A stretch of DNA of 7,504 nucleotides from Phycisphaerales bacterium (GTDB lineage Bacteria; Planctomycetota; Phycisphaerae; Tepidisphaerales; Tepidisphaeraceae): NCBI GenBank assembly GCA_028288905.1, contig JAQGHJ010000520.1:1-7504 (forward strand). The letters run 5' to 3'. A model generated the notes under the pieces. The model searched no databases and had not been told where the DNA came from. It saw nothing but the letters and a program-made list of their open reading frames with translations. The stretch's first letter is position 1; each line of letters starts with the position of its first letter. Made by a program: the position numbers and the translations under genes. This document shows, piece by piece, positions 1-4,509 of this stretch.

Positions 1-29
1 GAAATTTTGAGGCCAACGTTTTTCTTGGC

Positions 30-50
30 TTGCGACTCTCATTTTCGCAA
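30..50. promoter_or_regulatory. Imperfect palindrome, possible operator
   Basis: TTGCGA at 30-35 is mirrored by TCGCAA at 45-50 around a pyrimidine-rich 9-base centre, in an AT-rich patch of a very GC-rich region. Size and symmetry fit a repressor-type operator, and the centre faintly resembles Fur-type boxes, but the match is weak. It lies about 90 bases before the MarC-family gene and could equally serve a gene left of the window. Confidence 0.25.
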
Positions 51-86
51 TGGAAGTGGCGTCCGCGGGTCGATGGGTCGGACTGC

Positions 87-125
87 GGGGCCCCCGCGCG
101 GGGGCGGGGGGGACCGACGGCGGGG
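87..125 (+). repeat. GC palindrome and G-run cluster in the leader of the MarC-family gene
   Basis: Positions 91-104 form a perfect 14-base palindrome (CCCCCGC/GCGGGGG). Four G runs lie at 87-90, 100-104, 106-112 and 122-125, so the + strand could fold as a hairpin or a G-quadruplex. The stretch ends 13 bases before the ATG at 139, where such structure could hinder translation or extension of a transcript. A regulatory role is inference only. Confidence 0.4.
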
Positions 126-138
126 TAAAGTGGTCGGC

Positions 139-726
139 ATGGACCTCGCCGCCCAGTTCTTCCAGGCGTTCATCCCGCTGTTCGTCGCGATCGACCCGGT
201 CGGGCTGGTGCCGATCTTCCTGGCGGTGACGGCCGGCGTCGGGGCCGAGCGGCGGCGGCGGGTGAGCTGCGAGGCGGTCGGGGTGGCGGCCGCGATCTCG
301 CTCGGGTTCATGTTCGTCGGGCAGGCCCTGTTCGCGTTCCTCGGGGTCCGGGACTACGACTTCATGATCGGCGGCGGGGTGCTGCTGCTCGTGCTGGCCG
401 TCCTCGACCTGGTAATGCACGGCAAGCCGGCGGTCGAGGAGGCGGACTTGGTCGGCATCGTCCCGCTGGCCATGCCGATGATCGCCGGGCCGGCCACGCT
501 CACGACGGTGCTCGTGCTCCGCGGGCGGTACGGGGCGTCGTGGACCGCGCTCGGGCTGTCGGCGAACCTGCTGCTGTTGCTCGGCGTGCTGCTGATGAGC
601 GGCCGGATCGCCCGCCTCGCCGGCCCGGCCGCTATGCGGGCCCTGAGCAAGCTGGTCATGATCCTCCTGGCCGCCATCGCCGTGAGCTTCATCCGCACCG
701 GCGTGGAGCGGGCGATGGGGAGGTGA
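139..726 (+). CDS. MarC-family integral membrane protein
   Basis: A 195-residue, very hydrophobic protein of the MarC/NAAT family of multi-pass inner-membrane proteins. Family members are about 200 residues with roughly six membrane segments; the substrate is mostly unknown, and the old link to multiple antibiotic resistance is not well supported. Both family signatures are visible: an N-terminal helix with FVAIDPVGLVPIFLAVT (residues 15-31, the Asp-Pro-x-Gly region) and PLAMPMIAGPATLTTV (109-124, the repeated half). Other hydrophobic stretches lie near 47-69, 75-93, 135-155 and 172-186. The ATG at 139 is chosen because the protein then begins just before helix 1, as usual in the family; the open frame to position 7 reads as non-protein-like Arg/Gly-rich sequence. 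A GTG at 130 is an alternative. No strong ribosome site is visible. Family call firm, substrate unknown. Confidence 0.9.
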   Translation: MDLAAQFFQAFIPLFVAIDPVGLVPIFLAVTAGVGAERRRRVSCEAVGVAAAISLGFMFVGQALFAFLGVRDYDFMIGGGVLLLVLAVLDLVMHGKPAVEEADLVGIVPLAMPMIAGPATLTTVLVLRGRYGASWTALGLSANLLLLLGVLLMSGRIARLAGPAAMRALSKLVMILLAAIAVSFIRTGVERAMGR

Positions 727-756
727 GGGCGGGGCCCGAGGGAAATATGTGGGGGG

Positions 757-844
757 TATCGGAGTGACGGGGTGCCGATGTGGACGCCGGCCGCCGCGCA
801 CGCATCTGTCCCCGCACCCCGTCACTCCGATAACTCGGCACCCC
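757..844. repeat. 19-bp perfect inverted repeat with a competing second pairing
   Basis: TATCGGAGTGACGGGGTGC (757-775) recurs inverted and perfect at 814-832, leaving a 38-base loop. A second pairing competes: 769-778 (GGGGTGCCGA) is complementary to 835-844 (TCGGCACCCC). No T-run follows, so it is not a standard terminator, although it lies just after the MarC-family gene. The modular make-up suggests an intergenic repeat family rather than a site specific to one gene. Confidence 0.7.
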
Positions 845-887
845 GACACTTCCCCCCGCCGCACCTCCCCTCCCGCCCGCCGGCCGC

Positions 888-893
888 TATACT
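888..893 (+). promoter_or_regulatory. Putative -10 box TATACT for a leaderless or short-leader transcript
   Basis: TATACT differs from TATAAT at one position and ends 10 bases before the ATG at 904. A start site 6-7 bases after the box would leave only a few bases of leader, and no Shine-Dalgarno fits in the gap. No clear -35 box is visible in the C-rich upstream sequence. The box at 3525-3530 has the same spacing to its ATG. Confidence 0.45.
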
Positions 894-903
894 CCCGGCC
901 CAT

Positions 904-1179
904 ATGGACGAAACGATTCGGGACCGGCTCCGCCCCGGGGCGCGGGTGCGGGTGACGCAGCAGATCGCCGCCCGGCACTACGCGCTGGCGAGCGAGGTGT
1001 TCGGGACGGTGGTGTCGTACGAGCAGAAGCGGACCGGCTCGTGGTACGCCCACTCGAAGGACGACAAGCTCTGGCTCGACCGGCTGCTGATCAAGAAGGA
1101 CGATGGCGAGTTGACCACCCTGAACCTCGACGAGTTCTCCCGCGTCCAGTTCGACGACGCCGCCCCGACCGTCGGCTGA
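904..1179 (+). CDS. Small conserved-looking hypothetical protein, probable beta-barrel fold
   Basis: A 91-residue soluble protein with no signal peptide or membrane segment. I cannot name its family with certainty. It alternates short beta-type stretches with charged turns: GARVRVTQQI (residues 13-22), VFGTVVSYE (32-40), then TGSWYAHSKDDKLWLDRL (43-60), and a closing LTTLNLDEFSRVQF segment (70-83). This layout, with glycines at strand turns and a Trp/Tyr-rich middle, suggests a small SH3-like barrel, perhaps a nucleic-acid- or protein-binding module; that is inference. The ATG at 904 is preferred because translation upstream gives only proline/arginine-rich low-complexity sequence and because a -10-like TATACT ends 10 bases before it. 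It stands alone between two repeat-bearing gaps, so neighbours give no functional clue. Confidence 0.75.
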   Translation: MDETIRDRLRPGARVRVTQQIAARHYALASEVFGTVVSYEQKRTGSWYAHSKDDKLWLDRLLIKKDDGELTTLNLDEFSRVQFDDAAPTVG

Positions 1180-1219
1180 CGGAGGCGGGTGGCGTGGGAG
1201 GGGACGCCGCACGGCCGGA

Positions 1220-1286
1220 TGTGCCGGCCGCTCGGGCCACGCGTAAGGGCGACGTTTCCTCGGTCGCTAGTCGATCGGCCGGCACA
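1220..1286. repeat. 15-bp inverted repeat with an inner hairpin
   Basis: TGTGCCGGCCGCTCG at 1220-1234 pairs with 1272-1286 at 14 of 15 positions; the outer 11 pairs are perfect. The 37-base loop holds a 5-bp helix (GCGAC at 1249-1253 with GTCGC at 1263-1267). No T tract follows. This outer-plus-inner design resembles the structure at 6508-6562, and both carry GGGCGACG and GCCGGCCCT strings, so the two may be diverged copies of one intergenic element. Confidence 0.6.
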
Positions 1287-1308
1287 GCCGGCCCTACGAC
1301 GCCACATT

Positions 1309-1332
1309 GATCGCGAAGACGATCGCGAAGAC
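1309..1332 (+). repeat. Perfect 12-bp tandem duplication
   Basis: GATCGCGAAGAC occurs twice in direct succession (1309-1320 and 1321-1332). It lies in the gap before the PfkB kinase, just upstream of the heptamer tract, and probably arose by slippage or as part of a repetitive intergenic module. No coding role is apparent. Confidence 0.85.
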
Positions 1333-1341
1333 GCCGACATT

Positions 1342-1376
1342 CAGCACTTCGTACTCAGCACTCAGCACTTCTTCCT
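1342..1376 (+). repeat. Heptamer repeat tract (CAGCACT type)
   Basis: Five consecutive 7-base units read CAGCACT, TCGTACT, CAGCACT, CAGCACT, TCTTCCT; three are identical and the other two diverged but in register. The tract ends 11 bases before the kinase ATG and is followed by a C-rich stretch without a Shine-Dalgarno site. If translated it gives runs such as LSTQH or SALST, which can create false N-terminal extensions of the kinase. Similar short tandem heptamers are known between genes in some bacteria, including cyanobacteria. Confidence 0.7.
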
Positions 1377-1387
1377 CCCCCCTCCCC

Positions 1388-2317
1388 ATGGACGCAGCCG
1401 TCTTCGGCCTGATCGTCGCCGACCTGATCGCCGAGCCGTTCGACCTCCGGCGGCCGCCGCCGCCGGGGGCCCTCGTGCTGTGCAACTCGATCCGGCTGAC
1501 GACCGGCGGGAACGTGTGCAACACCGGGATCGCGATGGCGAAGATGGGCCTGTCCGTCGCCGCCGCCGGGCTGGTCGGGGAGGACGTGCTCGGGGCGACC
1601 TTAACGGCCGAGCTGCGGGAGGCGGGGGTGGACACGTCCGCGGTGTTCCCGACGCCCGGCGTCCAGACGTCGGCGACCGTCGTCGCGGTCGAGCCCGGCG
1701 GGGAGCGGTGCTTCTTCCACACAACCGGGGCGAACAGCCGGCTCGACGCGGCCGCGTTCCGCCGGTGCCTCCCGACCCTCGCCCGGTGCCGGTGGGTGCA
1801 GGTCGGGTATTTCGGCCTGCTCCAATCGCTGACGCCGGACCTGCCCGACCTGATCGCCGAACTGCGACACGCCGCCCCGGGCGTGAAGGTGGCGCTGGAC
1901 ACGGTGAACCCGCCCGGCTCGCGGGCCGACCTCGACCCGATCCTGCCGCACCTGGACCTGTTCGCGCCCAGCCGGACCGAGGCCGTCGCCCTGACCGGCG
2001 ACACCGACCCGGCCCGGATGGTCGCCAGCTTCCGCCGGCACATGCCCCGCGGGGTGATCGGCATCAAACTCGACGCCGAGGGGTGTTACCTCGACGACGG
2101 GGCGGCCGCCACGTTCGTCCCGGCGTGCCGGGTGGACGTGGTCGACACCACCGGGGCGGGCGACTCGTGGTTCGGCGGGCTGCTCGCCGCCCTGATCAAG
2201 GGGATGCCGCTGCGGGCGGCGGGGGCGTTCGCCAACCGTGTGGCGGCGGACTGCTGCACCGCGCTCGGCGCGTCGGCCGGCGTGCGGTCGTTCGAGGACA
2301 CGGTGGCCCGGGCGTGA
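1388..2317 (+). CDS. PfkB/ribokinase-family carbohydrate kinase
   Basis: A 309-residue cytoplasmic kinase expected to transfer phosphate from ATP to a sugar or nucleoside hydroxyl. The fold begins with VFGLIVADLIAE (residues 5-16; Asp12 sits where the family binds substrate). The first PfkB signature is the glycine-rich TGGNVCNTGIAMAKMGLSV (39-57), followed by GLVGEDVLG. The second is VDTTGAGDSWFGGLLAAL (252-269), giving the GAGD anion hole and catalytic Asp259. Length is typical. ATG 1388 is chosen because the fold starts directly after it; in-frame codons upstream translate the heptamer tract. No Shine-Dalgarno is visible. The sugar cannot be assigned from sequence alone; ribokinase-, fructokinase- and adenosine-kinase-like activities all remain possible. 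A dioxygenase-like gene follows 50 bases downstream on the same strand, so co-transcription is likely. Confidence 0.92.
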   Translation: MDAAVFGLIVADLIAEPFDLRRPPPPGALVLCNSIRLTTGGNVCNTGIAMAKMGLSVAAAGLVGEDVLGATLTAELREAGVDTSAVFPTPGVQTSATVVAVEPGGERCFFHTTGANSRLDAAAFRRCLPTLARCRWVQVGYFGLLQSLTPDLPDLIAELRHAAPGVKVALDTVNPPGSRADLDPILPHLDLFAPSRTEAVALTGDTDPARMVASFRRHMPRGVIGIKLDAEGCYLDDGAAATFVPACRVDVVDTTGAGDSWFGGLLAALIKGMPLRAAGAFANRVAADCCTALGASAGVRSFEDTVARA

Positions 2318-2355
2318 CCTCGGGACACGCCTCAGGCTTGGCGGGCCAGACCTAC

Positions 2356-2360
2356 GAGGG
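2356..2360 (+). promoter_or_regulatory. Ribosome binding site deciding the start of the PhyH-like gene
   Basis: GAGGG lies 7 bases before the GTG at 2368. It favours that codon over an in-frame GTG at 2314, which overlaps the kinase stop codon but has no comparable site. Confidence 0.55.
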
Positions 2361-2367
2361 ACGATTG

Positions 2368-3069
2368 GTGAGCGACCGGCTCGAAGAGGATGGGTACGCG
2401 ATCCGCCCTGGCGTCGTCCCGCCCGACGTGATCGACCGGCTGATCGGAGAGCTGTCGTCCTTGGCCGCGAGCGAAGCCGTCCGGGGCCGGGCCGACCGGG
2501 TATTCGCCGTGCGTAACCTGCTCGCCCTCTCGCCCGGCGTTCGGGAATTGGTCCGCCTTGCCGCGGTTCGGCGGGCGGTGGAGGCGGTGATCGGGGAGGG
2601 GGCGAAGGTGGTCCGGGCGATCCTGTTCGACAAGGTGCCGGGGGCGAACTGGAAGGTCGCGTGGCACCAGGACCTCTCCATCGCAGTCCGCCAGCGGCGC
2701 GACGTGCCCGGTTTCGGCCCGTGGTCCGTCAAGGCCGGCGTGCCGCACGTCCAGCCGCCGGCGGAGCTGTTGGGCCGAATGTTGACCCTGCGGCTGCACC
2801 TGGACGACTGCGGCGAGGCGAACGGCCCGCTGCGAGTGCTGCCCGGTTCCCACCGGCACGGGTCGCTCGCGCGGGCGGAGGTGGAGCGGTGGCGAGGGGA
2901 AGGGTCGGCCGTCGCGTGCCATGTGCCGGCCGGCGGGGCGGTGCTGATGCGGCCGTTGCTACTGCACGCGTCGTCGGCCGCCACCGCGGCGGGGCACCGG
3001 CGGGTGGTGCACCTGGAGTGGTCGGCCGACCCGCTGCCCGACGGGCTGCACTGGCACGAGCAGGCGTGA
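2368..3069 (+). CDS. Phytanoyl-CoA dioxygenase (PhyH) family Fe(II)/2-oxoglutarate oxygenase
   Basis: A 233-residue protein of the PhyH superfamily, cupin-fold oxygenases that couple 2-oxoglutarate decarboxylation to hydroxylation of small molecules. The N-terminus SDRLEEDGYAIRPGVV is the usual family opening. Iron ligands are visible: the HxD of WHQD (His100, Asp102) after a GANWKVA segment, and a distal His200 in LLLHASS. Arg211, 11 residues on, is the likely 2-oxoglutarate anchor and is followed by the closing strand VVHLEW. LTLRLHLDDCGEANGPLRVLPGSH (about 143-166) is the conserved core strand and turn. The metal set is complete, so the enzyme is probably active. The substrate is unknown; bacterial members act on very diverse molecules. 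A GTG at 2314 would overlap the kinase stop by 4 bases and add 18 residues; 2368 has the better ribosome site. It probably shares a transcript with the kinase, but no pathway link is evident. Confidence 0.88.
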   Translation: MSDRLEEDGYAIRPGVVPPDVIDRLIGELSSLAASEAVRGRADRVFAVRNLLALSPGVRELVRLAAVRRAVEAVIGEGAKVVRAILFDKVPGANWKVAWHQDLSIAVRQRRDVPGFGPWSVKAGVPHVQPPAELLGRMLTLRLHLDDCGEANGPLRVLPGSHRHGSLARAEVERWRGEGSAVACHVPAGGAVLMRPLLLHASSAATAAGHRRVVHLEWSADPLPDGLHWHEQA

Positions 3070-3146
3070 AGCCGTCCGTTACGCGTGCTCAGCCGCTTCG
3101 GCCCCGTCAGCGTATGGTGCCAAGCCGTCGTACGAACCGCATCACG

Positions 3147-3153
3147 AAGGAGG
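3147..3153 (+). promoter_or_regulatory. Strong Shine-Dalgarno for the 74-residue small protein
   Basis: AAGGAGG ends 6 bases before the GTG at 3160, a near-ideal site. It argues that this short frame is truly translated and decides its start. Confidence 0.75.
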
Positions 3154-3159
3154 ACCGCC

Positions 3160-3384
3160 GTGTCGATGCCGATGGTCGGGAGTTGGGTCGTGGTTGTGAA
3201 CGCCGTCCGCCCGTTTGCCATTCACGGCGACGGGTATCTGGAACTGCACGTGACGAACGAGGCCGACGGGTCGCAGCACCTCGTCCGGGTGCCGGGACAT
3301 GCGACAGCCGGGCCGGTGGCTGCCGGCGACCGTGTGACATTGACGTTCCTCATGGGGCAGGTGACGGAGGTCCGGCCGGCGTGA
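3160..3384 (+). CDS. Small hypothetical protein, probable beta-barrel
   Basis: A 74-residue soluble protein of unknown function, supported mainly by its strong ribosome site and protein-like composition. It is rich in beta-prone residues: VGSWVVVVNAV (residues 6-16), YLELHVTNEADG (26-37), QHLVRVPGH (39-47) and GDRVTLTFLMGQVTEVRP (56-73). This spacing of short strands and glycine turns resembles small OB- or SH3-like barrels, but I do not recognise a named family. There is no membrane segment, signal peptide or cysteine. GTG 3160 is chosen from the ribosome site; an in-frame ATG at 3166 would shorten it by two residues, and reading further upstream gives unlikely sequence. It lies 90 bases after the PhyH-like gene on the same strand and could share its transcript or have its own promoter. 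Confidence 0.75.
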   Translation: MSMPMVGSWVVVVNAVRPFAIHGDGYLELHVTNEADGSQHLVRVPGHATAGPVAAGDRVTLTFLMGQVTEVRPA

Positions 3385-3436
3385 GCGCGGCACGTGAGGA
3401 GGAGGGATGAGTGGGCGACAGAGCGCGGGCCGCATT

Positions 3437-3454
3437 TGGCCGCTGAAGCGGCCA
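3437..3454. repeat. Short hairpin, 7-bp stem with TGAA loop
   Basis: TGGCCGC (3437-3443) and GCGGCCA (3448-3454) form a perfect stem closed by TGAA. It sits about 50 bases after the small protein's stop and before the next promoter-like sequence. That is a reasonable place for transcription to end, but no T tract follows, so an intrinsic terminator is unproven. Confidence 0.35.
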
Positions 3455-3502
3455 TGCCGCGCCCTGCCTTTCCGGAGTCGCGTTCCCCACGGTCGGGCAG
3501 GC

Positions 3503-3530
3503 TTGCCGAAGGCGACCCGCCGACTACAGT
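3503..3530 (+). promoter_or_regulatory. Putative promoter for the membrane-protein pair
   Basis: A -35-like TTGCCG at 3503-3508 and a -10-like TACAGT at 3525-3530 are separated by 16 bases, close to sigma-70 spacing. The -10 box ends exactly 10 bases before the ATG at 3541, as with the box at 888-893 and its gene, and no Shine-Dalgarno fits between. This suggests a leaderless or very short-leader mRNA. Confidence 0.5.
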
Positions 3531-3540
3531 AGCCCGACTC

Positions 3541-4068
3541 ATGACCCCGCCGGACTCGCCCGCCGCCCGCATCTATCCGCCGCAGCCGTTCGTCGTCGCC
3601 CTGGCCGCGTGGGCGGTGCCGGGATTCGGCTACGCGTTGGTCGGCCAGCGGACGAGGGGCGTCATTGTCGGGATAACCGTCGTGCTGCTGTTCGTCGCCG
3701 GCCTGCTGATCGGCGGGATCCGGTCGTTGGAGGTCCCGATGGCCAAGCGGGAAGAGGTCCAGGTCCGCGAGCTGGAGCGGGGCGGCGTTCCCGACCCGCG
3801 GGAGCCGCGGATGGCGTTCGGCGACGAGGTCCGGGGCAAGCCGTGGTCGATCGCGCAGTTCTTCAACGGGCCGATCGCGTTTGTCGCCGGCTACTTCAGC
3901 GTCCGGGCCGGGACGGTCGATCCGTCCACGCGGCAGACGCCGGGCGTCGAGTCGCACGCCCGCGTGAATGAGATCGCCGTCCTGTACACCGCCGTCGCCG
4001 GCATGCTGAACCTGCTCGCGATCATCGACTCGGCCCACCGGGCCGGCCGGCTGCTGGAGACCCCGTGA
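3541..4068 (+). CDS. Small membrane protein of planctomycete type (possibly DUF6677)
   Basis: A 175-residue protein with probably two to three membrane segments. A proline-rich N-terminus leads into FVVALAAWAVPGFGYALVG (residues 17-35), then QRTRG and a strongly hydrophobic VIVGITVVLLFVAGLLIGGI (41-60). A charged loop (about 62-105) follows, then QFFNGPIAFVAGYFSV (106-121) and a last hydrophobic stretch VLYTAVAGMLNLLAIIDSA (147-165). The WxxPGxGxxxxGQ..RG pattern is shared by several small membrane families that sit in pairs in the bilayer. From memory the layout fits DUF6677 of planctomycetes, but I could not check this. Function unknown. The ATG follows a promoter-like sequence directly. 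Its stop overlaps the next gene's start (GTGA), so the two are translationally coupled and probably work together. Confidence 0.82.
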   Translation: MTPPDSPAARIYPPQPFVVALAAWAVPGFGYALVGQRTRGVIVGITVVLLFVAGLLIGGIRSLEVPMAKREEVQVRELERGGVPDPREPRMAFGDEVRGKPWSIAQFFNGPIAFVAGYFSVRAGTVDPSTRQTPGVESHARVNEIAVLYTAVAGMLNLLAIIDSAHRAGRLLETP

Positions 4069-4376
4069 TCGCCATGTTCGCCCCGCTCGCCGCCGCCGCG
4101 CTCCTCGCGCAGGCGGACCCGGCGTCCAACCCGCCCGCGTTCCACTACGTGCCGTTCCTCAAGCCGCTGCCGGTATGGGGCGACCGGGCGTGGCCGTGGC
4201 TCTTGCTGCCGCTCTGCGTGGCCGTGGCGGTCGTGTACAAGTCGATCAAGTGCCGGACCGTGCGGCAGGTGCCGAAGGAGGCCGCCCTGCTAACGGTCTG
4301 GATCGTCGCCGGGATGCTGATCGCCGCCGTCGTGCTGGCGGCGATCGTGGAGGGGCTGGAGCGGGCAAACAGCTGA
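4065..4376 (+). CDS. Small hydrophobic membrane protein coupled to the preceding gene
   Basis: A 103-residue protein of unknown function. An N-terminal hydrophobic stretch (residues 4-15, FAPLAAAALLAQ) ending in AQA could be a signal peptide or a first membrane segment. Two clearer segments follow: WPWLLLPLCVAVAVVYKSI (43-61) and ALLTVWIVAGMLIAAVVLAA (73-92), with a basic loop KCRTVRQVPKE between them. GTG 4065 is preferred: it overlaps the preceding stop codon by four bases, and GGAG at 4056-4059 ends five bases before it. ATG 4074 is a less well placed alternative. The tight overlap points to coupled translation and a shared role with the preceding membrane protein, perhaps in one complex. 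A hairpin terminator lies shortly after the stop. Confidence 0.82.
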   Translation: MIAMFAPLAAAALLAQADPASNPPAFHYVPFLKPLPVWGDRAWPWLLLPLCVAVAVVYKSIKCRTVRQVPKEAALLTVWIVAGMLIAAVVLAAIVEGLERANS

Positions 4377-4402
4377 CGCCGACCGCTCGCGGCGGGAGCA
4401 AC

Positions 4403-4460
4403 CGAGCCTAACAAATGAGGCGGGCCGGACAGTTTTCGCTGCCCGGCCCGCCTCGGCTCG
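4403..4460. terminator. Strong hairpin, probable bidirectional terminator
   Basis: A perfect 12-bp stem (GAGGCGGGCCGG at 4417-4428 with 4443-4454) is topped by a further 3-bp CAG/CTG helix and flanked by a 6-bp outer helix (CGAGCC 4403-4408 with GGCTCG 4455-4460). TTTCTGCTGT follows on the + strand; on the - strand the 12-bp stem is followed by ATTTGTTAGG. It sits between the convergent stops at 4376 (+) and 4510 (-), the expected place for a terminator serving both. Confidence 0.8.
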
Positions 4461-4509
4461 TTTCTGCTGTGTTCACCGTCCCGCGCTCACACCCGTGGCG
4501 GTCGACCGC

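Noticed and set aside
727..1387. Possible CRISPR array or IS element suggested by the repeats in both gaps
   Set aside because: Repeats are inverted pairs or directly abutting short units, with no regularly spaced unique spacers, no transposase frame and no target-site duplication.
1294..2067. Open frame of 257 codons on the - strand opposite the kinase
   Set aside because: No recognisable motifs, and it lies antisense to a kinase with both PfkB signatures intact.
1189..2313. Long open + frame running into the PhyH-like gene from far upstream
   Set aside because: The upstream part is out of frame with the PfkB kinase and gives Arg/Pro/Gly-rich sequence; PhyH homology only begins near 2368.
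3142..4038. Open frame of 298 codons on the - strand across the small protein and membrane-protein genes
   Set aside because: Arg/Asp/Pro-rich composition with no motifs; it overlaps genes with good start signals. High GC makes such frames common.
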